Assembly (NCBI GenBank): GCA_963662155.1 | Contig: OY759261.1 | Coordinates: forward strand, 40,302,996-40,366,995 | Direction: 5' to 3' | DNA length: 64,000 nt | DNA from: Lamellibrachia columna | Taxonomy: Eukaryota > Annelida > Polychaeta > Sabellida > Siboglinidae | In this document: in pieces, positions 1-10,799 of the stretch | Numbering within the stretch: the first letter of the stretch is position 1 | Layout of the letters: each line of letters begins with the position of its first letter | Program-made: the position numbers and the translations under genes | Notes under the pieces: generated by a model | The model's input: only the letters and a program-made list of their open reading frames with translations | What the model was told of the DNA's origin: nothing | Databases searched by the model: none

Positions 1-1241
1 TCTTCATTGACAGATTTGTTCTTCGAACTTCATGATGACGAAATCCTGAAACCAAGTGATGATGCTGCAGCTGAATTTTTCAACGACGTGACTGCCAACC
101 CTGGCAATTGTCTTGTGATCCTAGATGGCGCAGATGAATTCGGAGAGATTGATTTGATAAGGGATAAATTTGAACCCAAACAAGTTGTTGACATGCGCAA
201 ACTGTTGTCATCGATCATTCAAGGAAAGACACTTGGGCGCACGGACGTACTGGTGACATCGCGGCCAGGCAGCGCCAAAGACACCAGCTGTTTTGATAAG
301 ACTGCAGAAATTTATGGATTGACACAAGACAAGATCTTTGAGTATATCTCGAAGTTCTGCAGAGGTGACAAAGACTTAAAGACAAGCATAGAAGACCACA
401 TCACGGGAAACATGAATATAGCGTCGCTGTGCTATATACCTGTACAGTGCGATCTTGTCTGTCGCATTGTACGGGCAAAGAAGAACTCTACCAGCGAACA
501 GTTGCCAGAAACAGTCACCCAGCTGTACACCATGGCTGTTACAAACTTGATACATGAGCACCATCCTCTCTTCAAAGACAAAGAAGTTGAAGACGATGTT
601 GTTGGTCAGCTCAGGGAACCCTTACTCAGTCATGCCAAACTCGCAAGAGACGGAATGGGAGAGTCACCAGTAAAGGTAATGTTTTCAAAGACAGACATTG
701 AGGCGTTGCACTTGGAGAAAGCTGCAATAGAATGTGGTCTGTTAACATTCACAAAGGAGAAGAGAAAGAGTGTCGTGAGGAAGTACAGCTGCGTATACAG
801 CTTTACACATCTCACGATCCAAGAGTGGTTCAGTGCAGTTGCATTGGTCTCCAGCCGAGAGAACGCAGAGTCTATGATAATGAAATCAGCGAATGATGGT
901 CAGCTAGACCTGGTGCTCATGTTTCTTTGTGGACTGGTGGGTGACCAAATGAACAAGGAATTCCTGGACTCACTGGGCTGTCCAATACAGATGACCGCAG
1001 AACGTGTACTCGAGCTTGTTGTTCAGCGAGAGCGTGAGAAAACTGGAAAGGACCATAAACAGAGCGTGCTTCTGATTCTGCTACTGTTGTTTGAATCGCG
1101 ACGCCCAGAACTCTGGTCCTCAGTATCAGGCTATGTGATGGGAAATGACAAGAAACTTGATCTCTCACTGCAGCATATAAGCCCAGTGGAGTTCCAAGCC
1201 ATGACGTTCATATTCCACATTGGTGATTTCAACTCACTAAA
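1..1241 (+). CDS. NLR-like protein, NACHT-domain exon (partial, 5' end outside window)
   Basis: The reading frame is open from base 1 to a splice donor (GT at 1242-1243, context AAA|GTAAGT). It encodes about 413 residues of a STAND-type ATPase expected to act as a cytoplasmic pathogen sensor. Visible landmarks in order: the Walker B/acidic motif LVILDGADEFGE (about residues 36-47), a sensor-1 type VLVTSRPGS (about 84-92), and a winged-helix region ending in SFTHLTIQEWFSAVALV (about 266-282), the hallmark FxHLxxQEFxAA box of animal NLRs. A helical region leads to the LRRs. The Walker A/P-loop and any N-terminal effector domain lie to the left of the window, and there is no credible in-frame start here. 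The exon ends in phase 2 and joins in frame to the LRR exon at 11612. No stop or frameshift is seen, so this part could be functional. Family assignment is firm; ligand, effector domain and species are unknown. Confidence 0.9.
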
Positions 1242-3325
1242 GTAAGTACTCACAATCTAATTACAATCACCTTTATTGGGCATGAGTGGCTGTTCTATTC
1301 AAATTATGACCGCTGCCGCTCTGTTGCTAACTCATTTCCAGTAACATTACAATACAAATGTGATATTATAGAAAGTGGCATTTGTCTGATATATAAACGA
1401 ATAACTTTATTTTGGTTACACATACATTTTAACGTACTTACAATATGACTGATTAAACAAATAGCGGAGCAACCAAGGAGATCCTCTAGAAACCCCGAGG
1501 GGCTTATGACGAGGACCACCCAGAACAATAAAGCAACATATTTTGTTTCCTTAGGCTTAAGCCAAAAACATATACTAAACAACATTATTGCAAGTGAAAT
1601 ACAATGTAATGTAAACAATAAAAAAAGTTGCTTAATATGAACATACAAATTGTAATTAGAATTTTATGAACAAATAATACACTAATAACCTAACTAATTA
1701 TTGTGCATGAATACATAGAAAAATGTGAACATGAACACATTAAGTAATGCATGAACCATGAATACATTAAACACTACATGAACATGAATACATGGTCTTC
1801 TCCACCATGTGAAAATAAATGTAGATATAGAGTACGTTTTGTACAATATAATTTTTTTTTGCAGTGTTTACTGTAAAGTCATTGGTATTTAGAAAGTAAC
1901 AAATCTTTTAATTTATTTTTAAATTGGTTAATGGATACAAACTGTTGTAATTTACTAGATAATGTATTCCAGAATACTGGTCCTGAATAATTTATTGTAA
2001 ATTTCCTGCTGTTTGTTCTTAGGTAATAGCTATTTTGGTTTTTATATTATGTTTGTGGATATTTTGTATTTTCGTAAGCATTGCTGACATAGAATCTGGG
2101 AGTTTGTTATTTGCTGCTTTATACATAAAAAATACCTAGTTGATGTTTATATAGATCATCCAATTTTAATAGTTATAGAGAATAGAGGAGTGTGTGCGAT
2201 GTAATGAGAATTTGTGATTATCCTAATAGCTTTCTTCTGTAGTATTCTTAGTTTGTTGAAGTTTGTACAATATGAATTTTCCCATAATAGAGTGCAATAT
2301 TGTAAATGTGATAAGATCAATTAACAATAAATAGTTTTCATTATATACATAGGGAGAAAATGTTTTAATTTGTTAAGCATTCCCACATTCCGTGCTACTG
2401 TTGATAGGTTGTCAATATGTGTTGTCCAGCTTAAGTGCTCATCTATGAATATTCCTACGAATTTGGTGAATTTGATATGCTTTATTTTGTATCCATCTAC
2501 TTGTATTAAGGCACTGTTGATATTGTATTTTTCCCTTTTGGTGTGAATATAAAAAAAATTACTTTTTGGTGTTTTATTGGTTTGGAACCATGTTGAGATT
2601 TTTTGTTTGAATTGCTATGTTTACCTCTTCGATGAGTATAGGATTTAGGATATCTGATATATTTTCAATATTATTTATATATAAAATAAAGAGTAATGGG
2701 CCTAATATAGATCCTTGTGGAACTCCACATATAATTGTCATATATTTTGAGTCTGCTTTATTATACGACACATACTGTCTTCTGTTATTAAGATAGTTTT
2801 TAAGCCAGTTGCAGACAGTACCTCTTATACCGTAGCCATTAAAGTTTATTTATTAAAATGTTATGATCTATTGTATCGAAAGCCTTGGAGAGATCAAGAA
2901 AAACACCTATATTATTACATATATGTTAAGTCTCACGCATTTGCCGGGAGACTCCTGGAAATCCACCAAATCTCCCGAAAAGGAAAACCAATCTTCTGGT
3001 TTTTCAGTGAAACCTAAACACTTTTATTTCTATGTTATTTTTCGAACTCGGCATGACCTAATTGGGTTTTATTTCCGGCTGACTCGAGTATGTTTTTCTG
3101 GGTCAACAGAAAGTTGTCAATACCGGTCAATACCGGTTCTGACTGGCCGTTTCTGTAACGTGCTCGGGCTTGCAATGTAATCACGACGTATTTCTTGCTC
3201 TCCATCTCGCCAAACGTGTCTGGGCTTACCGCCTTATACCGTTTTCGATTAGCTGTTTTTCCCATGTTCTGTGCGCCAAGTGTTATAAAGCGTCTGATTC
3301 GATGTTGTTGCACGGAAACAATAGT

Positions 3326-3767
3326 ATGGCGAAGCACGGGTCTGATTCGTCATGCGCTAGTTCAGCGTAGAAGAAGAAATACGTTGCAAAATACAAGTCG
3401 GAATGGGCAACTGACTTGCAGTTTATATGCCACAGTGACAGTTTGCATACTGTAGAGTGTGCAATACGCACATAAACGTAGCGCACGGTGGCAAGAGCGA
3501 CACTGTTCGCCATGCAAGTTCCGCCAGTCACTCTACGTTGCAGAAAGCCACATCATCGCCCACAGCAACGCCGACAGCGAGCATGTGTTCTCAATGTGTC
3601 GAAAGATCGACACTGACTCTCGGTCGCAACTTGGCAACGACACCCTGTGTGCGCTGCTGTCATGCAAAATCAACACAGACTATCCTTGCTATTCCTTTGT
3701 GCCAGAGAAGGATCTTCTCAAGTCGGCCACAGTTGTGACATGGGATTATGTGAAGGATCTCCAGTAA
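3326..3767 (+). pseudogene. hAT transposase remnant: BED-type N-terminus joined to C-terminal dimerisation region
   Basis: Starts at an ATG (MAKHGSDSSCASSA), then hits a stop. The same frame continues as KKKYVAKYKSEW, matching the region before a BED zinc finger; after a frameshift it reads INVAHGGKSDTVRH, the HxxxH half. A second frameshift leads straight to IIAHSNADSEHVFSM and LGNDTLCALLSCKIN, the conserved C-terminal hAT dimerisation block, ending in a TAA at 3765-3767. The catalytic core between them is absent, so this is an internal-deletion derivative of a transposase of roughly 600 residues in intact relatives. It is non-functional. Family recognition is from motifs known to me, without a database search. 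Confidence 0.75.
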
Positions 3768-3999
3768 ATTTGTAGGCTTGTGTCTGTTGTGCATGCTCTG
3801 TGAGATCGACATGGACGTTATTCTTTTCTGGTGGTTTTGTGATATATGTGTGAGGGTTTTCATAAATTATAGGCCTATATGTGCCTGACATGCTTGGTAA
3901 AGTCACCCTGCATGCTCTATGTGAGATCGACATGGGCGTTATTCTTCTGTGCCAGATGTCTAGAGCTGATGAGTTATTTGTGAATATATATATATATAT

Positions 4000-5663
4000 G
4001 TTACAGTCAATCTGCGTAATCAGTCATTTCGTGTAATGACTGACATGTTTAGACATTACGCGAAATGACTGTTTCACTGATGCATTTTACTGACGCATTT
4101 CGCGAAATGACTGAAAATTCCAGTCATTACGCGAACTGACTGGAAATAAGGCACTATTATTACACAGTTTCATTGGTGGCCATTTCAATCATACTGTGTA
4201 ATAACAATTAGTGTACTTTTGTCATTATATATTGTTCCAATGTTAATTGTGTATTAATGTCAGCTTTCACAATTCTTCAGACATTCACATTACTCAAGTA
4301 GATAAACAAAGTGAATAAATATTTGCTATGTATTTGCAAATAGCAACATTTTGCTAATAATTTATCCCTCTCGGGGTACAAGATTCTAACCCTCCCCCTG
4401 ACAGTTTGATTGACAGCTATCTCACTAGTGTTCTCTGATTTGATGGACAGGTAATGGATGACCCCACCATTCTCCAACTGGGAATGCTAACTGCCTAACA
4501 ATGGTGACTGTCTCAATTGGCTGTTGTGCATTGCTTCTCCCTATAAAAAAGAACACAATAAGTGGGTGTTAATCACTCGCCTCTTGGCATAGCTATCACA
4601 GTGGCACAGGATAATTATGTACAATTTAAGGAAGAACTTTACAAAAGGTTTCAAATATGTCAAAAACATCTAATTCCCAAAGTGGAATATTTCAATACTA
4701 TAGAACAACTCAAGCTTGCAGCAACTAATGAATCTTTGAAGTCACGCCATTGATACTACATACTCAGCAAGTAAGAACCAATTTTTATTTGTAGTTTCTT
4801 ATGCTGAACATTGTTTCTTGATTTTAAGTGTGATAAATTGACCAGACGTTTCACAATTTGTGGAGTAGATAGTAGTCCATTTAATCAATGAAAATATTCC
4901 AACCTATAATAAATGAGATATGGGTGGAAAGATAGTTAAATAATCTTCCAAATGTGGCATAGCTAACATGTAATTATGCAGTAATGACATCATACCAGAA
5001 TTGTGTCATAGAAATTACTCCACAGCCCCACATATGCAATTTTGGTGGCTTGCCTAACATAATGTGGTTTCATTTTGATTTGGTAATGGTGACATTTCAC
5101 ACCTTCATTCATTGATCTGCACATTGAAGCCACATAGCTAATTCCATTTAAAGGTTTTCTCAGTAAGAAGCCTCGAGTTAATATCCACCACAGTTGTATT
5201 GGATACCAATGCAAGCCTTAATCCTTTCTCTGTTAAATTCTTCCTCTCTTTATGTAAGCCAGGAAGTCCACGAAATGAAAGAAAATGCACAAATGAAAGC
5301 CGTCAATACTGTCTAACAAAAGTCAAGAAGTCCTGTCATGATTTGTCACATTAAGCCGTGCAAACAAATTAATTTAAAAAGGAAGTTCAAACAATTGTTA
5401 AATTTACTATAAAAGACACATTGTTAAACATCATGATTATGAATGAAAAAACAACAGCAAGTTTGCCCACATCAGTTGTCATTAATCAGGGCAAAACACT
5501 CAGTCATTATACGAAATGACTGCACCTCTTTTCCAGTCATTTCACGTAATGACTGAAATTTTCAGTCATTTCGCGAAATGCCTGAGTGAAATAGTCATTT
5601 CGTGTAATGCCTAAACATGTCAGTCATTACGCGAAATGACTGATTACAATAATTGACTGTAAC
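4000..5663. mobile_element. Inverted-repeat element with palindrome-array termini
   Basis: Begins GTTACAGTCAATC and ends GACTGTAAC, inserted in a TA dinucleotide run that flanks both ends. The left about 150 bp (4000-4150) is the imperfect reverse complement of the right about 165 bp (5498-5663). Each arm is built from spaced copies of a 20-bp palindrome close to AGTCATTACGCGAAATGACT: left at 4022-4041, 4051-4070, 4092-4112, 4122-4141; right at 5502-5521, 5535-5554, 5564-5583, 5593-5612, 5622-5641. The interior (4150-5495) has only short ORFs that I cannot assign. It looks like a non-autonomous DNA transposon whose arms carry repeated transposase-binding-like sites. Superfamily unknown. Confidence 0.75.
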
Positions 5664-6539
5664 ATATATATATATAATGTGCTTTTGTATCATATATGAA
5701 CTGTTGGTGATTGGTGATAATAAAACATGGTTGTTACTGTCATGGAAAGTATTCTTTTTGTAATATTTTATTCTCTTAGACCTTCCGATTTACATACAAG
5801 TCCCTGATTTTCCGAGACTACCCGATTTACATATAAATCCTCGATTTTTTTAGACCCGATTTATGTATAAATCCCCATTTTTCCAAGACCCTCCGATTTA
5901 CATATAAATCTGGATTGGCATTTCTGAAACTTAACATGTATGATATTATATTTTTTATGGTCAGTGTTACTTGATATTTTATCAACCAAATCAATTAGTG
6001 CCATATACGTAGAATAATTTTTTTCTAAATCCATATTGTTGTTTTGATGTTATGTTGTGTTCTGTTAAAAAAAATTAAAGCCTATTGTACATTAGGTGTT
6101 CCAGTATTTTTGAGAGGCATGGAAGGATAGAAATTGGTCTATAATTTGAGAATAGTTCAGGGTTTTCACTTTTGTACAAGGCAATAGCCTTTGTTGTTTT
6201 TAGTTTTCTGGGCACAATGCCAGTCAGAAGTGAATTATTAAAAATGTGGACAAGTTGATTTGCAATTTGTGGTATAACTTGTTTAATAATGTATGGATCA
6301 ACATGTTGAAACCACTTCGTTTCTGTGAATTTGCTTTTTTACTGTGTTAATTATTTCCTCGGGATATGTAGGTGTACAGAAAAACTTGATGCATTTAAAA
6401 ACAAATTGTGTTGGGTCATTTCCTGTTTGTGTTAAGTTTACATTAAGGCGATGACCTATTTTGGTAAAATAATTATTGAAATGGTCCACTATTTCCCTTT
6501 TGTCTGTACAGCGCCAGGGTGAAAGATATCGCATATCCA

Positions 6540-6715
6540 GTCTTACAAACAGACACTAGTATGATCGTGTAACATGAACTTTTAATGTAGAACAACACGA
6601 AAACACAACCAACCGCAATCAAACCCGGAGAGCGAGAGCGTCCTTGACCCGGGGAACCGGGGTCACCAACAAACAGCCATACACGTAAATCATAGTTGAC
6701 CGTCTATTGGCGCAG
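6540..6715. other. Unidentified insert inside the LINE, with GC-rich palindrome
   Basis: About 180 bp interrupting the LINE linker region. It is GC-richer than its surroundings and holds a near-palindrome around TGACCCGGGGAACCGGGGTCA (about 6646-6666). Its class (SINE, LTR end, other) could not be assigned, and clear target duplications were not seen. Confidence 0.3.
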
Positions 6716-7177
6716 TGTGTACCGGTTAATGCAACAAATTTATCATTATCAAATTTATCTTTAAAATATTTTTCCTTGACTGTCTGATTACATGAGTCAG
6801 TTGGTTTTTGTAATTTTTATAGATAATCTCACTTTCGGTAGTAGGGTTGCACTTAAATTTTTTTAACAGGTGTTTTTTTGCCTACAGAAACCAACTACAA
6901 CAGCGAATGTTTGCTGGCTGTAATAGATTTCACTAATGTGTTTTAAAATTCTGCATAACAGGTTACGCAGACATTTGTATTGTACTATAATGAGTTCAGA
7001 GACTACAATACATTAGACCTGATTAGCAATTTAAAACCTTCACATCCACTGTTCACTGTTCCTCAGTTTTTTATTTAGTTTATTGTGTCATCCTTATTCT
7101 GTGAGCGCTTAGTTTACATAGTAATTAAATAATTAGTATGACACTTTGTCATCACATTAAACAAACTAAACTCACAT

Positions 7178-7231
<54 letters not shown>
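7178..7231. repeat. (TA)n microsatellite
   Basis: About 27 uninterrupted TA dinucleotides. 6890-7177 and 7232-7840 are AT-rich intron sequence without recognisable coding motifs; two CTTGGTGTACTTGGAATCAAC copies at 7357 and 7460 suggest an old local duplication. Confidence 0.95.
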
Positions 7232-7234
<3 letters not shown>

Positions 7235-7838
7235 GAATAAAGATATATATGTACTCACACATAATGCCAATAAAAGGTATATATGCTAATACTTCAGATA
7301 GCAAACATACATATAATTTGTTTATTAAATTATACATGATGAATTGATCAGGCCACTTGGTGTACTTGGAATCAACTACCACGTATAATTTTAAAGGATT
7401 ATAGTAAAATGTACTTTTTTATAATGTATTCCAAATTGAATCTTCTATTTGTCCTAACTTGGTGTACTTGGAATCAACCACCACATACTCTGTCTAAAAG
7501 ATATAATAATAAGTACTTTCTTGTAATATTATATTCCATGTGTCAAAATATTGCAAATGCTTTGTCAGCAATAACTTGTGTATCATGTGTAAACTGTCAC
7601 TTCACTGAGAAACCTGTGTCAGCCAAGTGTTTACTGGTCTAGTCCACACTGCAGTGTTGTTGTCTTGTCAGTTGATTCATTAAGATATTATATTTATGTA
7701 GCATTGCTGATATTTGTTACAGTTTGGGTGGGTGCCATCTCTCCGGGCGAGAAACACAAAGACTAGCAAGAGCGATATCACAGCTCACCAGAATTCAATC
7801 GCTCATGTGGGTAGAAACATGACATTCATGTACTGTTA

Positions 7839-7842
<4 letters not shown>

Positions 7843-7907
<65 letters not shown>

Positions 7908-8010
7908 ATGCATGTATGTATGTATATATATATATATTTATATATTTAGATATATATATATATAATATAATATATAATATAATATATTTATATATATATA
8001 TATAATATAT
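7843..8010. repeat. Compound microsatellite (TG)n-(CGTG)n-(CATG/TATG)-(TA)n
   Basis: A run of TG, then GCGT tetramers, then GCATG/TATG, then TA/TATAA. The alternating purine-pyrimidine stretch is prone to Z-DNA. The ORFs crossing it are artefacts. Confidence 0.93.
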
Positions 8011-8481
8011 AATTATCATAGTGACAGTTGTCGATTAAATTAATTGTATTTCTTTGAAAATGGTAATTTTATTAAATAAGTTTAATTTAACAGAGTAATT
8101 TAATTGGAAGAGGCTTCAGAATGTAAAGTATATGCCAGTTTGATTTAATTAGTTTTTATGGGCTAATGTTAGTAAGTCATTTGGAAGTTTATTCGATGTA
8201 TTAAGCCTAGATTAGCAACAGAAAAGCAGGTTTCTAAAAGTTTATAGTTAAACCACCCAAGTGGATATGGACAAAATCCATATGGTGTCAAAGATTGATG
8301 GTACTGTTTAGACGCTTCAGCCTTCCCTTTAATCCTGACATTTGTTAAATTGCCCTGACCCAAGGGTCAACGTAATTGGAGAACCGAGAAGGAGCCCTGG
8401 ATTTGGCGCAGCTCCAAGAGTTCAAAAGTTTAACTTGCAAAATTGGGAAAGGAAGACTGGCAGACGTCATTGTCTCAAGTC

Positions 8482-10466
8482 TCAATTCTCAAGTGGTTTA
8501 CTCCAAACAGCCCAAACTTGGGCTAACGCAGGAGTTTGTGGTGGACTGTGCGCATGCGCTGTGGGTGGTACGTTCGATTAAAAGACTAGTATCATTAATG
8601 TTGCTGAAATGGTTTTTATCTGATAGTTTTATTTATTTTATGTATAGGATGTTTAACGAAAATTTTTAATAGGTTGGTTGTGTGTATGGATACTGTCGCT
8701 GCCTTGCCACATGCACACATAGACAGTCTCCATACCCACACCATGGATAAGTTTACGCTGAGCACTGTGTTTTAAAGGCAGTTTAGGTGAGGAGGTGTGG
8801 TGAAAGGGAGTTCCATAATAGCTTCTTGAAATGATTTAGGGTTTTTTATGTTGGTAATTTTTGATGGAATCATATTCCATATGCGAATGGCTCTGGGATA
8901 AAATGAAAAGACCATTGCATTTATACGACACTTGGGGGCTATGTATTGTCCACGGGTTCGAGAGCGAGTTAGTAGGCCCGGAGGGGGGGTGATCTCAATA
9001 ATGTTGTTTAGAATTTTGTAGAAGGTAGTGGCTTGTTTGATAATGCGCCTTCGTTCGAGGGTTGGCCATCCAAGGGCAGTAATTAGATCTGCTGGATTTG
9101 TGTTCTGTCTGTAATCATTTTTAACAAATCTGGCAGCAGAGTGTTGCACTCTTTCAAGGCTTTTAACTTGTGAAAAGGTGTGGGGATTCCATATGGGTGA
9201 AGAGTACTCAAGTTTTGGCCGGATTAGCATGTTGTACGCTGTTTGCTTAACTTCGGGTTTACATGGGCCAAGAGTTCGTTTAATCATGCCTAAACATTTC
9301 GAAGATTTTGAAGTTATGTCAGTGACGTGATTTGTCCAGGTTAATTTGGAATCCAATTTTACTCCGAGGTATGAGTGGCTGGATACGGTGGATAATGGCT
9401 GGCCAGAAAGCGAGTACTTGTGTGTGTTGGGTTTAGTTTTGTTTGGTATTGGAAGGTGGACGCATTTAGATACATTAAATTCCATTTGCCATTTGTCTGA
9501 CCATGTTTGGAGTTGGCTAAGGTCAGTTTGGAGAATTTCATGGTCGGTTTTGGAAGAAATTTTACGATATATAATACTATCATCTGCAAAAAGGTGTATA
9601 GAAGATTTGATGTTCCCATTTATGTCATTTATGTAGAGTAAGAAGAGGACAGGTCCTAGAACTGAACCCTGTGGGACACCAGATGTGACATCTGTGATGT
9701 CCGACAGGGCACCGTTAACTGAGACTCTCTGTTTGCGGTTGGATAGAAAAGATTTGATCCAATTTTGAGTGTTTCCAGTGATTCCGTAGGAGGTCAATTT
9801 TGATAGAAGACGTAGGTGAGGCACTTTGTCGAAGGCTTTAGCAAAGTCAAGCAGGATTGCATCAATTTGGGTCTTGTTGTCCATAGCAGTCATCCAGTCG
9901 TGGACTGTCTCAATGAGTTGAGATTCACAAGACAGTCCCGACTGGAATCCGTGTTGGAAGTGGAGAATGATGTTATGCTTGTGCAGGTGTTTCCACATGT
10001 TGCTTAGGATGATATGTTCCATTACTTTACAGAGGATGCAGGTTAGTGATATGGGTCTGTAGTTAGCTGGGTCAGATTTATGGCTCTTTTTGTGTATAGG
10101 AGTTACTAATGCTTGTAGCCAGTCATTAGGAAGTTTACCTGTGTTGTATGATTGTTGGAAAATTTGGGTGATGATGGGAGCTATCTGCTTTGCAGTTTCT
10201 TTAAGGACTCTAGCTGGGAGTTCATCTGGGCCTGTAGCTTTATTCTGGTTTAGATTTTCCAGCTGCTTTATTACGCCATCTATGCCAATTTCGAGAAGGG
10301 GGATGTTGGGGTAAGTAGAGGGGGCTATTTGGGGGATGGGGTGCTTTTCTTGGGTAAATACAGAGCTAAATTGGTTGTTATGGGCATTTGCTTTATCTCG
10401 ATCATTAATTATTGGTTGGTCGTTTACTCGAAGTATGGGGATGCCAATGTTTTCTCGTTTATTCAG
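8482..10466 (-). mobile_element. 5'-truncated LINE inserted in the LTR
   Basis: Minus-strand insertion of about 2 kb. 8482-8771 is its 3' untranslated region, with a TCTCAAGT/TCTCAATT tail at 8482-8503. 8772 upward is a long uninterrupted reverse-transcriptase frame. The endonuclease domain is missing, as is usual after incomplete target-primed reverse transcription. The lack of stops suggests a much younger insertion than the LINE at 1.4-6.9 kb. Confidence 0.85.
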
Positions 10467-10541
10467 TCCAGTCCAGTGGTTGAGAGGGTGGGTGGATTTA
10501 ACAAGTTGACCAATAGTAAAGCGTATTGGGTATTTAAGCAA
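8772..10541 (-). CDS. LINE reverse transcriptase ORF (589 aa, 5'-truncated, chimeric start)
   Basis: Open frame with all main RT blocks: ATGPDELPARVLKE (finger), IHKKSHKSDPANYRPISL, LLDFAKAFDKVPH (first catalytic Asp), TSGVPQGSVLGPVLFLLYIN, and the catalytic centre HLFADDSIIY. Thumb blocks YLGVKLDSKLTW and the C-terminal region RFVKNDYRQNTNP follow. It would copy LINE RNA at a nicked target, but the upstream endonuclease is gone. The first about 23 residues (MLKYPIRFTIGQL...) are not LINE at all; they are antisense LTR sequence read in frame across the insertion junction at about 10466. The listed ATG is therefore fortuitous and the element is dead on arrival, although its RT core looks intact. 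Confidence 0.85.
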   Translation of the reverse strand: MLKYPIRFTIGQLVKSTHPLNHWTGLNKRENIGIPILRVNDQPIINDRDKANAHNNQFSSVFTQEKHPIPQIAPSTYPNIPLLEIGIDGVIKQLENLNQNKATGPDELPARVLKETAKQIAPIITQIFQQSYNTGKLPNDWLQALVTPIHKKSHKSDPANYRPISLTCILCKVMEHIILSNMWKHLHKHNIILHFQHGFQSGLSCESQLIETVHDWMTAMDNKTQIDAILLDFAKAFDKVPHLRLLSKLTSYGITGNTQNWIKSFLSNRKQRVSVNGALSDITDVTSGVPQGSVLGPVLFLLYINDINGNIKSSIHLFADDSIIYRKISSKTDHEILQTDLSQLQTWSDKWQMEFNVSKCVHLPIPNKTKPNTHKYSLSGQPLSTVSSHSYLGVKLDSKLTWTNHVTDITSKSSKCLGMIKRTLGPCKPEVKQTAYNMLIRPKLEYSSPIWNPHTFSQVKSLERVQHSAARFVKNDYRQNTNPADLITALGWPTLERRRIIKQATTFYKILNNIIEITPPPGLLTRSRTRGQYIAPKCRINAMVFSFYPRAIRIWNMIPSKITNIKNPKSFQEAIMELPFTTPPHLNCL

Positions 10542-10625
10542 TCACAGCGCCTCTAGTGACAGCGTCTGATTTTGGAAAACTGGCAGTATAAATACCCCGG
10601 AGGAGCGTTTACAAGGGGGCGGCAA

Positions 10626-10796
10626 GCCACCCTCTCAACACCATATGGATTTTGTCCATATCCACTTGGGTGGTTTAACTATAAACTTTTAGAAACCTGC
10701 TTTTCTGTTGCTAATCTAGGCTTAATACATCGAATAAACTTCCAAATGACTTCCTAACATTAACTAATTAAATCAAACTGGCCTATACTTTACAAG
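10626..10796 (-). mobile_element. Second gypsy LTR fragment in opposite orientation
   Basis: 10640-10796 (CACCATATGGATTTTGTCC ... ATACTTTACA) matches 47598-47760 in the same orientation as the full-length gypsy. It is therefore the inverted complement of 8122-8290. It lies directly next to the plus-oriented LTR fragment, so the block starts TGTAAAG and ends CTTTACA. Confidence 0.75.
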
Positions 10797-10799
10797 GTG

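Larger units (their letters stand above)
2926..5934 (+). mobile_element. hAT-family DNA transposon copy, internally deleted
   Basis: Bounded by short inverted termini TTAAGTCTCAC (left) and the complement of TTAAGTTTCAG (right). These are flanked by an 8-bp target duplication CATATATG (2918-2925) / CATGTATG (5935-5942), with one mismatch. An 8-bp duplication is the hAT signature. Subterminal repeats (several copies of a CCGATTTACATA-like motif at 5780-5910) are also typical. Removing the nested 1664-bp element leaves about 1345 bp, too short for an autonomous copy. The insertion sits inside LINE RT sequence, which continues on both sides. Confidence 0.82.
1370..6890 (-). mobile_element. LINE (CR1/L2/Jockey-like), degenerate, split by a hAT insertion
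   Basis: Minus-strand non-LTR retrotransposon remnant. From 6890 down to 5943 it shows the linker upstream of RT (HVIRQSRKNYFKDKF), HFNNYFTKIGH and the first part of RT (QYGFRKNYSTYMALIDLVDK). After the hAT insertion it resumes at 2917 with GVFLDLSKAFDTIDHNIL, then the RT motif CGVPQGSILGPLLFILYINN (2574-2771) and a degraded C-terminal tail (YYLRTNSRKFTINYSGPVFW, about 1930-2020). The 3' untranslated part continues to about 1370. Many frameshifts and stops make it inactive. Around 6540-6715 about 180 bp are not LINE-like. Confidence 0.8.
8122..10625 (+). mobile_element. Gypsy LTR fragment, plus orientation, split by a LINE
   Basis: 8122-8481 (starting TGTAAAGTATATGCC) and about 10466-10625 together match, in reverse complement, the 47238-47760 part of the 1026-bp LTR of the gypsy element at 46735-56342, including the TATA region (GTATAAATACC at 10587-10597). 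The interruption at 8482-10466 is a LINE. The uninterrupted LTR copy at 47390-47410 gives the pre-insertion order (ACCACTGGACAATGACGTC). The rest of the LTR and any internal region are absent. Confidence 0.78.
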
